Shown in pieces: positions 28,968-37,341 of a stretch of DNA of 64,000 nt. The stretch comes from Mesorhizobium sp. B2-4-3 (GTDB taxonomy: Bacteria > Pseudomonadota > Alphaproteobacteria > Rhizobiales > Rhizobiaceae): contig NZ_VFVL01000011.1 in NCBI RefSeq assembly GCF_006442815.1, positions 62,001-126,000 of the forward strand, read 5' to 3'. The notes under the pieces were generated by a model, which saw nothing but the letters and a program-made list of their open reading frames with translations, was not told the DNA's origin and did not search any database. A program made the position numbers and the translations under genes. Numbering within the stretch: position 1 is the first letter of the stretch; every line of letters starts with the position of its first letter.

Positions 28968-30049
28968 GCGCCATCCATCTTCAGAACCTCGTCAAGGAGT
29001 TCGGCGACTTCACCGCGCTGAAGACGATGGACCTCGACATCGCCGATGGCGAGTTCATGGCGCTGCTCGGGCCGTCCGGCTGCGGCAAGTCGACGACGAT
29101 GAACATGATCGCCGGCATGGAGGAGCCGACCAGCGGCAAGATCCTGTTCGGCGAGCGCGACATGGCCGGCGTGCCGATGGGGCGGCGCGGCGTCGGCTTC
29201 GTCTTCCAGAACTACGCCATCTTCACCCATATGACGGTTCGGCAGAACCTCGCCTACGGACCGAGGATGCGCGGCGCCGCCAGGGCCGAGATCGATCGCC
29301 GCGTCGGCGCCATCGCCGAGATGCTGCAGTTGGCACCACTGCTCGACCGCAAGTCGGACCGGCTGTCCGTCAACATCCTGCAACGCGTCGCGATCGGCCG
29401 CTCGGCGATCATGGAGCCGGCGATCTTCCTGCTCGACGAGCCGCTCTCCAATGTCGACGCCGCCTTCCGCGCCGTGATGCGCACCGAACTCAAGCAGCTG
29501 CAGCGTCAGTTCAGGCAGACGATGGTCTATGTCACGCATGACCAGCTCGAAGCCATGACCATGGCCGATCGCATCGCGGTGATGGATCACGGCGTGCTGC
29601 AGCAGGTCGGCACGCCGCTCGAAGTCTACAACAATCCGGCCAATGTGTTTGTCGCCCGCTTCATCGGCGCGCCAGGCATGAACCTGCTCAAGGGCAGGCC
29701 GGCCGAGAGCGACCGCGGGCTGGTGATCGATCTCGGACCGCTCGGCGTCACGCCGCCCTTGCCGGATGAGATTGCGCCGCCAGTGCGAGCGACGCGAGGA
29801 GAGGTGCTCTATGGCTTCCGGCCGGAGCAGGTGGCGCTTGCCGAGCGCGGGCTGTCGATGCCGGTAAGCTTCGTCGAGCGGATCGGTGCCCGCACCATCG
29901 TCCATCTTGGCGAAGGCGAGAACGCGGTGAGGGCGGTGTTCGAGAACGATGTCGGGCTATCGATCGGACAGACGGCGGTCGTCGCGCCGCCGGCCTCGTC
30001 GGTACGTGTCTTCGACGCCGCGACCGGCCTCGCAGTGAAGGCGGGCTGA
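28964..30049 (+). CDS. ABC transporter ATPase A with degenerate signature motif
   Basis: MalK/UgpC-type ATPase, 361 residues, with a C-terminal TOBE domain. Walker A G36-PSGCGKST-44, Q-loop FVFQNYAIF, Walker B LLDEP (D158, catalytic E159) and H-loop H192 are all canonical. The signature is not: residues 134-141 read LSVNILQR where LSGGQQQR is expected, with no insertion or deletion in the flanks (VAIGRS follows in register). An A-loop aromatic is present as Phe in KEFGDF. The partner ATPase B keeps LSGGERQR but has an altered Walker B. Together they predict one good and one degenerate ATP site. Confidence 0.92.
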   Translation: MSAIHLQNLVKEFGDFTALKTMDLDIADGEFMALLGPSGCGKSTTMNMIAGMEEPTSGKILFGERDMAGVPMGRRGVGFVFQNYAIFTHMTVRQNLAYGPRMRGAARAEIDRRVGAIAEMLQLAPLLDRKSDRLSVNILQRVAIGRSAIMEPAIFLLDEPLSNVDAAFRAVMRTELKQLQRQFRQTMVYVTHDQLEAMTMADRIAVMDHGVLQQVGTPLEVYNNPANVFVARFIGAPGMNLLKGRPAESDRGLVIDLGPLGVTPPLPDEIAPPVRATRGEVLYGFRPEQVALAERGLSMPVSFVERIGARTIVHLGEGENAVRAVFENDVGLSIGQTAVVAPPASSVRVFDAATGLAVKAG

Positions 30050-30052
30050 GCC

Positions 30053-31123
30053 ATGGCCGATATCGTTTTCCGCAACGTCACGAAACGCTACGGCGCCACG
30101 CTTGCCGTCGATGATGCTTCCTTCACCGTCAACGACAACGAGTTCTTCTGCTTCTTCGGGCCGCCGCTGTCGGGCAAGTCGACGATCCTGCGCCTTGTGC
30201 TCGGCCTGGAAGTGCCGGATCAGGGCGAGATCCTGATCGGCGGCAAGCCGGTCAACAGCGTGTCGCCCGCGAAACGCAACGTCGCCATGGTGTTCCAGAA
30301 CTTGGCGCTGTTCCCGCATATGAGCGCGCGCGATAATGTCCGCTTTCCGCTGGTCGAGCGGAAGGTGGCCGAGGCCGAGATAGAGAAGCGGCTGGCCGAC
30401 GTCGCGGCAAAACTCCACATCGGCCACATCCTGCACAAGCCGCCGGCGCAGCTTTCCGGCGGCGAGCGGCAGCGCGTGGCGATCGCGCGCGCTTTGGTGC
30501 GCGACCCGGCAGCCTATCTGATGGACGATCCGATCTCGGCGCTCGATGCGCGACTGCGCGAGGAGACGCGCGTCGAGCTGAAGCGCATCCAGCGCGAGCT
30601 AGGCAAGACGCTGATCTACGTCACGCATGACCAGGAGGAGGCGATGTCGGTCGCCGACCGCATGGCGATCCTGGAAAATGGTCGCATCCGGCAGATCGGC
30701 GCGCCGACCGAGATCTACGATCGGCCGGCAAGCGCCTATGTGGCGCGCATGCTCGGCTCGCCGATGATGAACATCCTGCCGTCGGTGCGCGGCGCAAGCC
30801 GGATCGAGGCGGCGGAAGGGGCAATACGCATCAACGATGCCAAGGCGCCGGCCGAGGCGATCGAGATCGGGCTGCGGCCGGAGGACCTCAAGGTCCGGCC
30901 CTGGTCGGACAACGGGACGGCGGAAGAAGGCTCGGGCCGCCCGGCGCGGGTGTTCGAGGTCGAGCCGCTCGGCGGCTACACCGTGGTGACTTTAGCGGCG
31001 GGGCAAGCACGGCTCAGGGCGTTGCTGCGCGGCCAGCCCGATATCAGGCCGGATGCGATGGTGGCGATATCCTGCGAGCCGGCCAGAGTGCATTATTTCG
31101 GCCAGGACGGAGGCGCGCTGTGA
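30053..31123 (+). CDS. ABC transporter ATPase B with altered Walker A and Walker B
   Basis: Second MalK-type ATPase, 356 residues, with a C-terminal TOBE region. Signature LSGGERQR (134-141), Q-loop VFQNLALFP, H-loop H192 and A-loop Tyr13 are canonical. Walker A is G36-PPLSGKST-44, still GxxxxGKST but with PPLS for the usual PSGS/PSGC. Walker B reads LMDDP: the catalytic Glu159 is Asp (codon GAT at 30527-30529). Residue numbering matches ATPase A exactly through residue 192, so the pair are paralogues. They are three bases apart and likely form a heterodimer beneath the two permeases. Confidence 0.92.
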   Translation: MADIVFRNVTKRYGATLAVDDASFTVNDNEFFCFFGPPLSGKSTILRLVLGLEVPDQGEILIGGKPVNSVSPAKRNVAMVFQNLALFPHMSARDNVRFPLVERKVAEAEIEKRLADVAAKLHIGHILHKPPAQLSGGERQRVAIARALVRDPAAYLMDDPISALDARLREETRVELKRIQRELGKTLIYVTHDQEEAMSVADRMAILENGRIRQIGAPTEIYDRPASAYVARMLGSPMMNILPSVRGASRIEAAEGAIRINDAKAPAEAIEIGLRPEDLKVRPWSDNGTAEEGSGRPARVFEVEPLGGYTVVTLAAGQARLRALLRGQPDIRPDAMVAISCEPARVHYFGQDGGAL

Positions 31124-31158
31124 CGGCTGCCGCGAGTAGAGAATTTCGGGAGGAAGAA

Positions 31159-32247
31159 ATGGCAGAAAAAGGCTTCGAGCCGGACGTCAAGGTTCGCACC
31201 AGGGAGTACAAGATCGGCTGCGTCGGCGCAGGCATGATCATGGCCGAGTGCCATCTGGCGGCTTACAAGGAAGCAGGCTTTCCGGTGGTGGCGATCGCCT
31301 CGCGCACCAAGGCGAATGCTGAGAAGGTCGCCGCCCGCTGGGACATCCCGACCGTTCACGACACGCCGGAACAGCTGATCGAGGATACCGACGTCGACAT
31401 CATCGACCTGGCCTTTCCTCCGGACCAGCAGCCGGCGCTGATCCGGCACGCGCTGAAGCAGAAGCATATCAAGGCGATCCTGGCGCAGAAGCCCCTGGCG
31501 CTGTCGGTCGAGGAAGCCGTCAAGCTGCGCGACGAGGCGGCGAAGGCCGGCAAGATCCTCTCGGTCAACCAGAACATGCGCTACGACCAGTCGATGCGCG
31601 TGTTGAAGCAGATCATCGACAGTGGCGCGCTCGGCGACATCGTCTTCGCGCAGATCGACATGCACGCCATCCCGCACTGGCAGACCTTCCTTCAGGGCTA
31701 CGACCGGCTGACGCTCGCCAATATGAGCGTGCACCATCTCGACGTGTTGCGTTTCCTGTTCGGCGATCCTGACGAGATCACGACGCTGACGCGCAGGGAT
31801 CCGCGCACCCAGTTCGACCACTCCGATGGCATCACCGTGTCGACGCTGCGCTTCCCGTCGGGCGTGCTTGCCGTCTCGCTGGAGGACGTCTGGTCCGGTC
31901 CCCGCCAGGACGGCTACAAGGACGACCAGCACATCAACTGGCGCGTCGACGGCACCAAGGGAGTCGCCAAGGGCACGATCGGCTGGCCGACCGGTGCCGC
32001 CTCGACGCTGACCTACGCTTCTGCCGAGACGACCGGCGGCGAATGGGTGAGCCCGAGCTGGGAAACGATGTGGTTCCCGCATGCCTTCATCGGCGTGATG
32101 GAGCAGCTGCAGCACGCCGTGAAGACCGGCACGCCACCGGCGCTCTCCGTCGCCGATAACGTCAAGACCATGGCGCTAGTCGAGGCAGGCTACCGCTCGA
32201 TGGCAATGGGCCGCACGGTCAAGCTCTCCGAAATCCCGACAAACTGA
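31159..32247 (+). CDS. Gfo/Idh/MocA-family oxidoreductase
   Basis: NAD(P)-dependent dehydrogenase acting on a sugar, inositol or amino-inositol. The N-terminal Rossmann motif CVGAGMIMAECHLAAY and the LAQKPLALSVEEAV segment (EKP motif with Gln in place of Glu) are followed by the alpha/beta C-terminal domain, with NMSVHHLDVLRFLFGDP in the active-site region. The ATG at 31159 with GGGAGGA gives 362 residues; an in-frame GTG at 31120 overlaps ATPase B and is less likely. In the context of MocD/MocE-like proteins it could be the dehydrogenase of a rhizopine-like pathway, though the substrate is inference. Confidence 0.9.
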   Translation: MAEKGFEPDVKVRTREYKIGCVGAGMIMAECHLAAYKEAGFPVVAIASRTKANAEKVAARWDIPTVHDTPEQLIEDTDVDIIDLAFPPDQQPALIRHALKQKHIKAILAQKPLALSVEEAVKLRDEAAKAGKILSVNQNMRYDQSMRVLKQIIDSGALGDIVFAQIDMHAIPHWQTFLQGYDRLTLANMSVHHLDVLRFLFGDPDEITTLTRRDPRTQFDHSDGITVSTLRFPSGVLAVSLEDVWSGPRQDGYKDDQHINWRVDGTKGVAKGTIGWPTGAASTLTYASAETTGGEWVSPSWETMWFPHAFIGVMEQLQHAVKTGTPPALSVADNVKTMALVEAGYRSMAMGRTVKLSEIPTN

Positions 32248-32258
32248 ATCAACGCAAT

Positions 32259-32300
32259 CAACTGAAATCATTGGCAACTGAAATCACTGGCAACTGAATC
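32259..32300. repeat. Short tandem repeat of 16 bases
   Basis: CAACTGAAATCATTGG (32259-32274) and CAACTGAAATCACTGG (32275-32290) are consecutive copies differing at one base, followed by a partial copy CAACTGAATC (32291-32300). They fill the gap between the oxidoreductase and isomerase genes. Confidence 0.8.
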
Positions 32301-32323
32301 GCTTACAGGGAGGAATTCACACC

Positions 32324-33238
32324 ATGATGCAGGCAGGCATTTTCACGGGTTATTTCCCGTATGGCCTCGAGGAGACGGCGCAAAAGATCCGCGGCCTCGG
32401 TTTCAACACGGTGCAGCTCGATCTGCATTTCAAGGATGTCGACCTGTCGGCCGGCCAGATCACCAAGGACAAGGCGAAGAAGGTGCGCGACACCTTCCGC
32501 GACCATAACCTGCCAGTCTGCTGCGTGTCGGGCTATACCAACATCATCCACCCGGACAAGGCGGAGCGCGAGAAGCGCGTCGGCTATCTCAAGGAGATCA
32601 TCCGCAACGCCTGGCATTTCGGCTCGCCTTACGTGATCTCGGAGACCGGCACCTACAACACCGAGTCCGACTGGGTGCATCACCCGAAGAACAAGACCGA
32701 GGAAGGCTTCGAGGAGTGCCGCAAGGTGATCGCCGACCTTGCACAGACGGCTTACGACCACGGCGCGGTGTTCCTGCTCGAAACCTATGTCAACAATGTC
32801 GTCGGCTCGGTCGAGGAGACGGTCAAGATGTTCGCGCAGGTCGACCATCCCGGCCTTGGCCTGCTGATGGACCCGACCAACTATTTCGAGACCCACAACA
32901 TCGACAGGATGGACCAGATCCTCAACCAGGTCTTCGACACGCTGACCGACAAGATCAGAATAGCGCACGCCAAGGACGTGAAACGCTCGGGCGACGACAA
33001 GTCCGAGAAACATGCCGATATCGGCGACGCCGACGCGATGGAAAGCCACACCTTCCGCGGTGTCGGCGAAATCGAGCTTCCGGCGCCGGGCCTCGGCTCG
33101 CTGAACTACGACCTCTACCTCCAGCGTCTGGCCGAGAAGCATCCGAACATCCCGATGATCATCGAGCATCTATCGGAGGACGATGTGCCGCGCGCCAAGA
33201 AGTTCCTCGACGGGAAGCTGCGGGCCAACGGTCTGTGA
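32324..33238 (+). CDS. Sugar phosphate isomerase/epimerase family TIM barrel
   Basis: 304-residue xylose-isomerase-like barrel. Likely metal and catalytic residues are Glu in AVFLLETYVNN, Asp in GLLMDPTNYF, His in IRIAHAKDVK and Glu in PMIIEHLSEDD. It follows the Gfo/Idh/MocA dehydrogenase, a pairing common in inositol and rhizopine catabolism (MocA with MocC, IolG with IolE/IolI), which makes an isomerase or dehydratase acting on the oxidised ring plausible. ATGATG start with AGGGAGGA upstream. The reaction is not certain. Confidence 0.85.
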   Translation: MMQAGIFTGYFPYGLEETAQKIRGLGFNTVQLDLHFKDVDLSAGQITKDKAKKVRDTFRDHNLPVCCVSGYTNIIHPDKAEREKRVGYLKEIIRNAWHFGSPYVISETGTYNTESDWVHHPKNKTEEGFEECRKVIADLAQTAYDHGAVFLLETYVNNVVGSVEETVKMFAQVDHPGLGLLMDPTNYFETHNIDRMDQILNQVFDTLTDKIRIAHAKDVKRSGDDKSEKHADIGDADAMESHTFRGVGEIELPAPGLGSLNYDLYLQRLAEKHPNIPMIIEHLSEDDVPRAKKFLDGKLRANGL

Positions 33239-33299
33239 GACCGCAGAGCGCCGCCCGTTCCGGAGCGGCGCCTGCATTTGCAAGATAGGAGGAAACGAG

Positions 33300-34244
33300 A
33301 TGTTGAAGTTTGGATTGAAGCTGGTCGCCGCGGCGACCGTATTCGCCAGCGTTGCGTTCGGCTCGGTCGCGCATGCCGCGGATGGCCAAAAGACATTCTA
33401 TCTCTTGTCGCATGGCGGCCCGTCCGACGCGTTCTGGATCGACTGGAACGCCGGCGCCACCAAGGCCTGCGACCAGCTCAAGGTGACCTGTAAGATCTCC
33501 TTCAGCGGCGGCGACATGGCGGCGCAGAAAGAGGCCTTCAATTCGGCGCTGGCCGCCAAGCCGGACGGCATCGCCACGACGTCAGCGCAGCCCGGGCTGT
33601 GGACCGAGGAAGTGAAGGCCGCTAAGGCTGCCGGCATCCCGATCGTGTTCTTCAACACGGACGACCCGGCGACCGGCCGTCAGGCCTATGTCGGCGCCGA
33701 CCTCAAGGAAGCCGGCGCCATCTGGGCGAAGTATCTCGTCGACCACAAGATGGTGAAGCAGGGCGACAAGGTGTTCCTGCCGGTCGAGGTGCCCGGCGCC
33801 AGCTACCAGCAGCTCGAGACGGAAGGCATCGCCAGCGTCTTCGATCCGCTCGGCATCAAGTATGACGTGGTCGACTGCGGCACCGATCCGGCCGGCATCA
33901 TCGCCAAGATGACCGACTACATGGTCGCCAACAATCCGCCGGCGATCATCGCGCTCGGCGATTCCGTGGCGGCAAGCGTCAAGCGCGTGTTCGACGGGGC
34001 CGGCATTCCGGCCGGCAAGATCCCGGTTGTCGGCTGGGGCAATTCCAAGGAGACGGCGCAGGCGGTCAAGGACGGCTTCGTCAACGCCGCCGCGTGGCAA
34101 TATCCCTCGGCGCAAGGGTTCATGCCGGTCGCGCTGCTCGGGCTTGCGGCCTCGGGCGAGCCGATCGGCTACGACATCCACACATTCGGCCTCTACGACG
34201 CCTCCAGCGTCGAGCCAATCCTGAAGCTCTACGACAAGAAGTGA
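33300..34244 (+). CDS. CUT2 ABC transporter substrate-binding protein
   Basis: RbsB-fold periplasmic receptor with a Sec signal peptide of about 26 residues (AHA). The mature protein starts with ADGQKTFYLLSHGGPSDAFW and includes PIVFFNTDDPATGRQAYVG and KIPVVGWGNSKETAQAV. 314 residues, ATG at 33300 with ATAGGAGGA. It opens the second importer inside the 14-gene run and is a MocB-like candidate by context. A perfect 12-base-pair hairpin follows at 34251-34278. Confidence 0.91.
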   Translation: MLKFGLKLVAAATVFASVAFGSVAHAADGQKTFYLLSHGGPSDAFWIDWNAGATKACDQLKVTCKISFSGGDMAAQKEAFNSALAAKPDGIATTSAQPGLWTEEVKAAKAAGIPIVFFNTDDPATGRQAYVGADLKEAGAIWAKYLVDHKMVKQGDKVFLPVEVPGASYQQLETEGIASVFDPLGIKYDVVDCGTDPAGIIAKMTDYMVANNPPAIIALGDSVAASVKRVFDGAGIPAGKIPVVGWGNSKETAQAVKDGFVNAAAWQYPSAQGFMPVALLGLAASGEPIGYDIHTFGLYDASSVEPILKLYDKK

Positions 34245-34250
34245 GGAACT

Positions 34251-34278
34251 GGCGCCCGCCGCGTGAGCGGCGGGCGCC
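34251..34278 (+). other. 12-base-pair hairpin after the binding-protein gene
   Basis: GGCGCCCGCCGC (34251-34262), loop GTGA, GCGGCGGGCGCC (34267-34278). The stem is perfect and very GC-rich, with no T-run, so it looks like a stabilising or attenuating structure between binding protein and permease rather than a full terminator. Confidence 0.75.
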
Positions 34279-34289
34279 ACGCAACAAGC

Positions 34290-35309
34290 ATGGTTCAACA
34301 GGTCATGGCAGTCACTGCGGAAGATAGCGCACGAGGGGCAAGGAGCAGGTCGAGGCTGATGCGCTCGCCGCAATTCTCGTCTTTCGTCATTCTCATCGTG
34401 CTTCTCGTGGTGTTCGGCGTCGCCGACAGCAATTTCCTGTCGCCGCTCAACATCTCCAACATGATGGCGTTCCTGCCGGAGCTCGGCATCATCGCGCTCG
34501 GCATGACGCTGCTGCTCACGGCCGGTGAGTTCGACCTGTCGGTCGGCGCGGTGTTCGGCCTGGCGCCGGTGGTGGTGATGCTGTTGGTGCAGAACGCAGG
34601 CGTCGACATCGGCGTGGCGCTGCTCGCCGGGCTTTTGCTGTGCATCGTCATCGGCGCGATCAACGGCGTGATCGTCACCAAGATCGGCATCTCGTCCTTC
34701 CTGGTGACGCTGTCGATGCTTTTGATCGTGCGGGGCGCGGCGCTCTACATCACCCAGGGCTTTCCGCTGAAGTCATGGGATCAGCCCGGTTTTTTCGTCA
34801 CGCTGCTCGCCGGCAGCTTCAATGTTGGTTCGTTCCGCTTCTACACCTCGCTCTGGTGGTTCATCGGCCTCTCGCTACTTGCGGTCTACGTGCTGCGCTA
34901 CGCCAAGCTCGGCAACTGGATCAGCGCCATCGGCTCCAACCGCAACGCGGCGGTGGCGCGCGGCGTGCCGGCTGACGCGGTCAAGATCTGGCTGTTTATC
35001 CTGACCTCGGTGCTCGCCGGGCTTGCCGGCATGATCAGCGCTTTCCGCATCTCGGCGGCCTCGCCTGTCGCCGGCACGGGCTATGAGCTCGAAGTGATCG
35101 CCATGGTCGTGGTCGGCGGCACGGCGCTGACCGGCGGCCGCGGCACCATCCTCGGCACCATCGTCGGCGCGCTGATGCTGCGCGCGATCCGCAACGGCAT
35201 CGTGCTCGTCGGCGTGCCCGGGCTGGCCTACAACATCTTCGTCGGCGTCATTATCCTCGCCATGCTCATCCTGCACGCACTGCTGCAGAAAAACGCCGCA
35301 AGGAGCTGA
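34290..35309 (+). CDS. CUT2 ABC transporter permease
   Basis: BPD_transp_2-family membrane subunit of about 339 residues. Landmarks are GMTLLLTAGEFDLSVGAVFG and VIAMVVVGGTALTGGRGTIL. The ATG at 34290 was chosen, but the ATG at 34305 is nearly as good; an in-frame GTG at 34263 is the loop of the upstream hairpin and was rejected. The ATPase gene follows after two bases. Confidence 0.88.
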   Translation: MVQQVMAVTAEDSARGARSRSRLMRSPQFSSFVILIVLLVVFGVADSNFLSPLNISNMMAFLPELGIIALGMTLLLTAGEFDLSVGAVFGLAPVVVMLLVQNAGVDIGVALLAGLLLCIVIGAINGVIVTKIGISSFLVTLSMLLIVRGAALYITQGFPLKSWDQPGFFVTLLAGSFNVGSFRFYTSLWWFIGLSLLAVYVLRYAKLGNWISAIGSNRNAAVARGVPADAVKIWLFILTSVLAGLAGMISAFRISAASPVAGTGYELEVIAMVVVGGTALTGGRGTILGTIVGALMLRAIRNGIVLVGVPGLAYNIFVGVIILAMLILHALLQKNAARS

Positions 35310-35311
35310 CG

Positions 35312-36088
35312 ATGATGCAGGAAGTGCTCCGGCTGCAGAATCTGCAAAAATCCTTCGGCAGCGTGCGCGCGCTGAAGAGCGCCTCGCTGACGCTCAAGGA
35401 AGGCGAGGTGGTGGCGCTGCTCGGCGACAACGGCGCCGGCAAATCGACGCTGATCAAGGCGATCTCGGGCGTTTTCCCGATCGATCGCGGCGACATTTAT
35501 GTGCGCGGCGAGAAGGTCTCGATCCGCTCGACGCGCGAAGCGATGGACCTCGGCATCGAGACCATCCACCAGGACACCTCGCTGGCACCCGACCTCAGCA
35601 TCGCGCGCAACCTGTTCCTCGGCCGCGAGCCGGTCAATCTCAAATGGCTGGGCGTCTTGGCGCCGCTCGACCTCGCCAAGCTGCGCAATGCTGCCTCGGC
35701 GCTGCTGAAGCGCGTCGGCATCTCGAAGAAGCTCGACGCCGACGCGTTGGTCTCGACGCTTTCCGGCGGCGAGCGGCAGTCGATCGCGATCTCGCGCGCC
35801 ATGCAGTTCGCCGCCAAGGTTATCATCCTCGACGAGCCGACCAACAATCTCGGCGTCGAGGAAACGCATGGCGTGCTGCGCTTCGTCAAAGAGATGCGCG
35901 AGGCCGGGCATTCGGTGCTCTTGATCACCCACAACATCCACCATGTGTTCGAGGTTGCCGACCGCATCATCGTCATGCGCCGCGGCGAGATCGTCGCCGA
36001 GCAGACGGTCGCCGACACCGATCTTCTGACGGTGGAAAGCCTGATAACCGGCGCCGACCTGTCGGCCCTGATGAAAAGGGCGCAGTGA
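35312..36088 (+). CDS. CUT2 ABC transporter single-domain ATPase
   Basis: 258-residue FrcA-like ATPase with Walker A GDNGAGKST, signature LSGGERQSIAISRAM, Walker B VIILDEPTNNLG and H-loop LITHNIHHV. All motifs are intact. It completes the second importer of the run and is followed after four bases by the DUF4432 gene. Confidence 0.92.
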   Translation: MMQEVLRLQNLQKSFGSVRALKSASLTLKEGEVVALLGDNGAGKSTLIKAISGVFPIDRGDIYVRGEKVSIRSTREAMDLGIETIHQDTSLAPDLSIARNLFLGREPVNLKWLGVLAPLDLAKLRNAASALLKRVGISKKLDADALVSTLSGGERQSIAISRAMQFAAKVIILDEPTNNLGVEETHGVLRFVKEMREAGHSVLLITHNIHHVFEVADRIIVMRRGEIVAEQTVADTDLLTVESLITGADLSALMKRAQ

Positions 36089-36092
36089 CGGC

Positions 36093-37274
36093 ATGGTGAA
36101 GCTCTACGGCCAGACGCTTTCGCGCCGGCAGGTCGCCGAACGCTCCGGCATGCTGTCGCAATTCGCCGGGGTGCGGCTGATGACGCTTGGCGACGGCGTC
36201 GAGCGCGGCATCCGCATGCTCGAATTCCGCACCGGCTCTGGTCTGCGCTTCACGGCGCTGGTCGACCGCGCGCTCGACATCGCCGATTGCGAATACAAGG
36301 GCCAGGCGATCGGCTGGCATTCGCCGAGCGGCTTTCGCAATCCGGGCCTGCACGATTATGAAGGCGAGGACGGCTTTGCCTGGGGGCGGTCCTTCTCCGG
36401 CCTGCTGGTCACCTGCGGCCTCGACCACATTCTCGGCCGCAGCGAGGTGCCGGCCGAAAACTACAATTATCCTGGACGCAAGACGGTGACGCATTCGCTG
36501 CACGGGCGCATCGGCACCATCCCCGCGCGGCTCACCGGCTATGGCGAAAGCTGGGACGGCGACCGCTGCGTTTTGTGGGCGGAAGGGATCGTCCAGCAGG
36601 CGAGTGTGTTCGGCGAGGATATGCATCTCATCCGCCGCATCGAGGCCGATGTCGGCGGCGACGAGATCCGGCTCTCGGACCGCGTCGTCAATCACGGCTT
36701 CCACCGCACGCCGCATATGTATTTCTACCACGTCAATGTCGGGCATCCGCTGCTCGACGAAGGCTCGCGCTACCTGGCGCCGATCCGCGACGTCGTCTGG
36801 GCCGCGCATGAAGGCGAGCGCTACGAGGCGCAGAAGGTCGGCTACCGCACCATGCCTGAGCCACAGCTCGGCTTCAGCGAGCAGGTCTGGCAGCATGAGC
36901 TAGGCGCCAACGCCACGGGCGAGGCACCGGTGGCTGTCGTCAACGACCGCCTCGGCCTCGGCTTCGAGGTCGTCACCCGCAAGGACCAGTTGCCTTGCTG
37001 TTACGAATGGCAGAATTTCCAGGCCGGGCAGTATGCGCTTGGCATCGAGCCCTCGACGCACCATGTGCTCGGCAATCTTGCCGCCCGCGAGCGTGGCGAG
37101 ATGATCTGGCTGGAGCATGGCGAGACCCGCGCCTATGACGCGGTGTTCCGCGTCCTCGACGGCAAGGAGGCGATTGCTGGTGCTGAACGCAGGATCGCGG
37201 CCATCGCCCGCCAGCCCGAGCAGGATTATCCTGAGCCCTCCGGCAATTTCCCAAGACTGGCGGGCAGGGCATGA
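36093..37274 (+). CDS. DUF4432 family protein, aldose-1-epimerase-like
   Basis: 393-residue protein of the DUF4432 family, related in fold to galactose mutarotases. Marks are FTALVDRALDIADCEYKGQA near residue 55, HGRIGTIPARLTGY in the middle and HMYFYHVNVGHPLLDEGSRY. These proteins commonly sit in sugar and inositol operons and probably epimerise or sense a cyclic sugar derivative; the reaction is not known to me. It lies between the importer and the MocD-like oxygenase. Confidence 0.82.
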   Translation: MVKLYGQTLSRRQVAERSGMLSQFAGVRLMTLGDGVERGIRMLEFRTGSGLRFTALVDRALDIADCEYKGQAIGWHSPSGFRNPGLHDYEGEDGFAWGRSFSGLLVTCGLDHILGRSEVPAENYNYPGRKTVTHSLHGRIGTIPARLTGYGESWDGDRCVLWAEGIVQQASVFGEDMHLIRRIEADVGGDEIRLSDRVVNHGFHRTPHMYFYHVNVGHPLLDEGSRYLAPIRDVVWAAHEGERYEAQKVGYRTMPEPQLGFSEQVWQHELGANATGEAPVAVVNDRLGLGFEVVTRKDQLPCCYEWQNFQAGQYALGIEPSTHHVLGNLAARERGEMIWLEHGETRAYDAVFRVLDGKEAIAGAERRIAAIARQPEQDYPEPSGNFPRLAGRA

Positions 37275-37341
37275 GCGCGACAATTATCCATAGCAAGCCC
37301 TCCGGCCGGCGGACCGGATTTGATTGGAGGCCGATTTGACC

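Noticed and set aside
29363..29386. Frameshift as the cause of the altered ABC signature in ATPase A
   Set aside because: Residues before and after LSVNILQR stay in register with the paralogue and with the family, so the change is by substitution.
32259..32300. CRISPR-like repeat
   Set aside because: Only two and a half copies of a 16-base unit in direct tandem with no spacers; no cas genes in the window.
34263..34289. Upstream GTG start for the CUT2 permease
   Set aside because: The GTG is the loop of a perfect 12-base-pair hairpin, so it is an unlikely initiation site.
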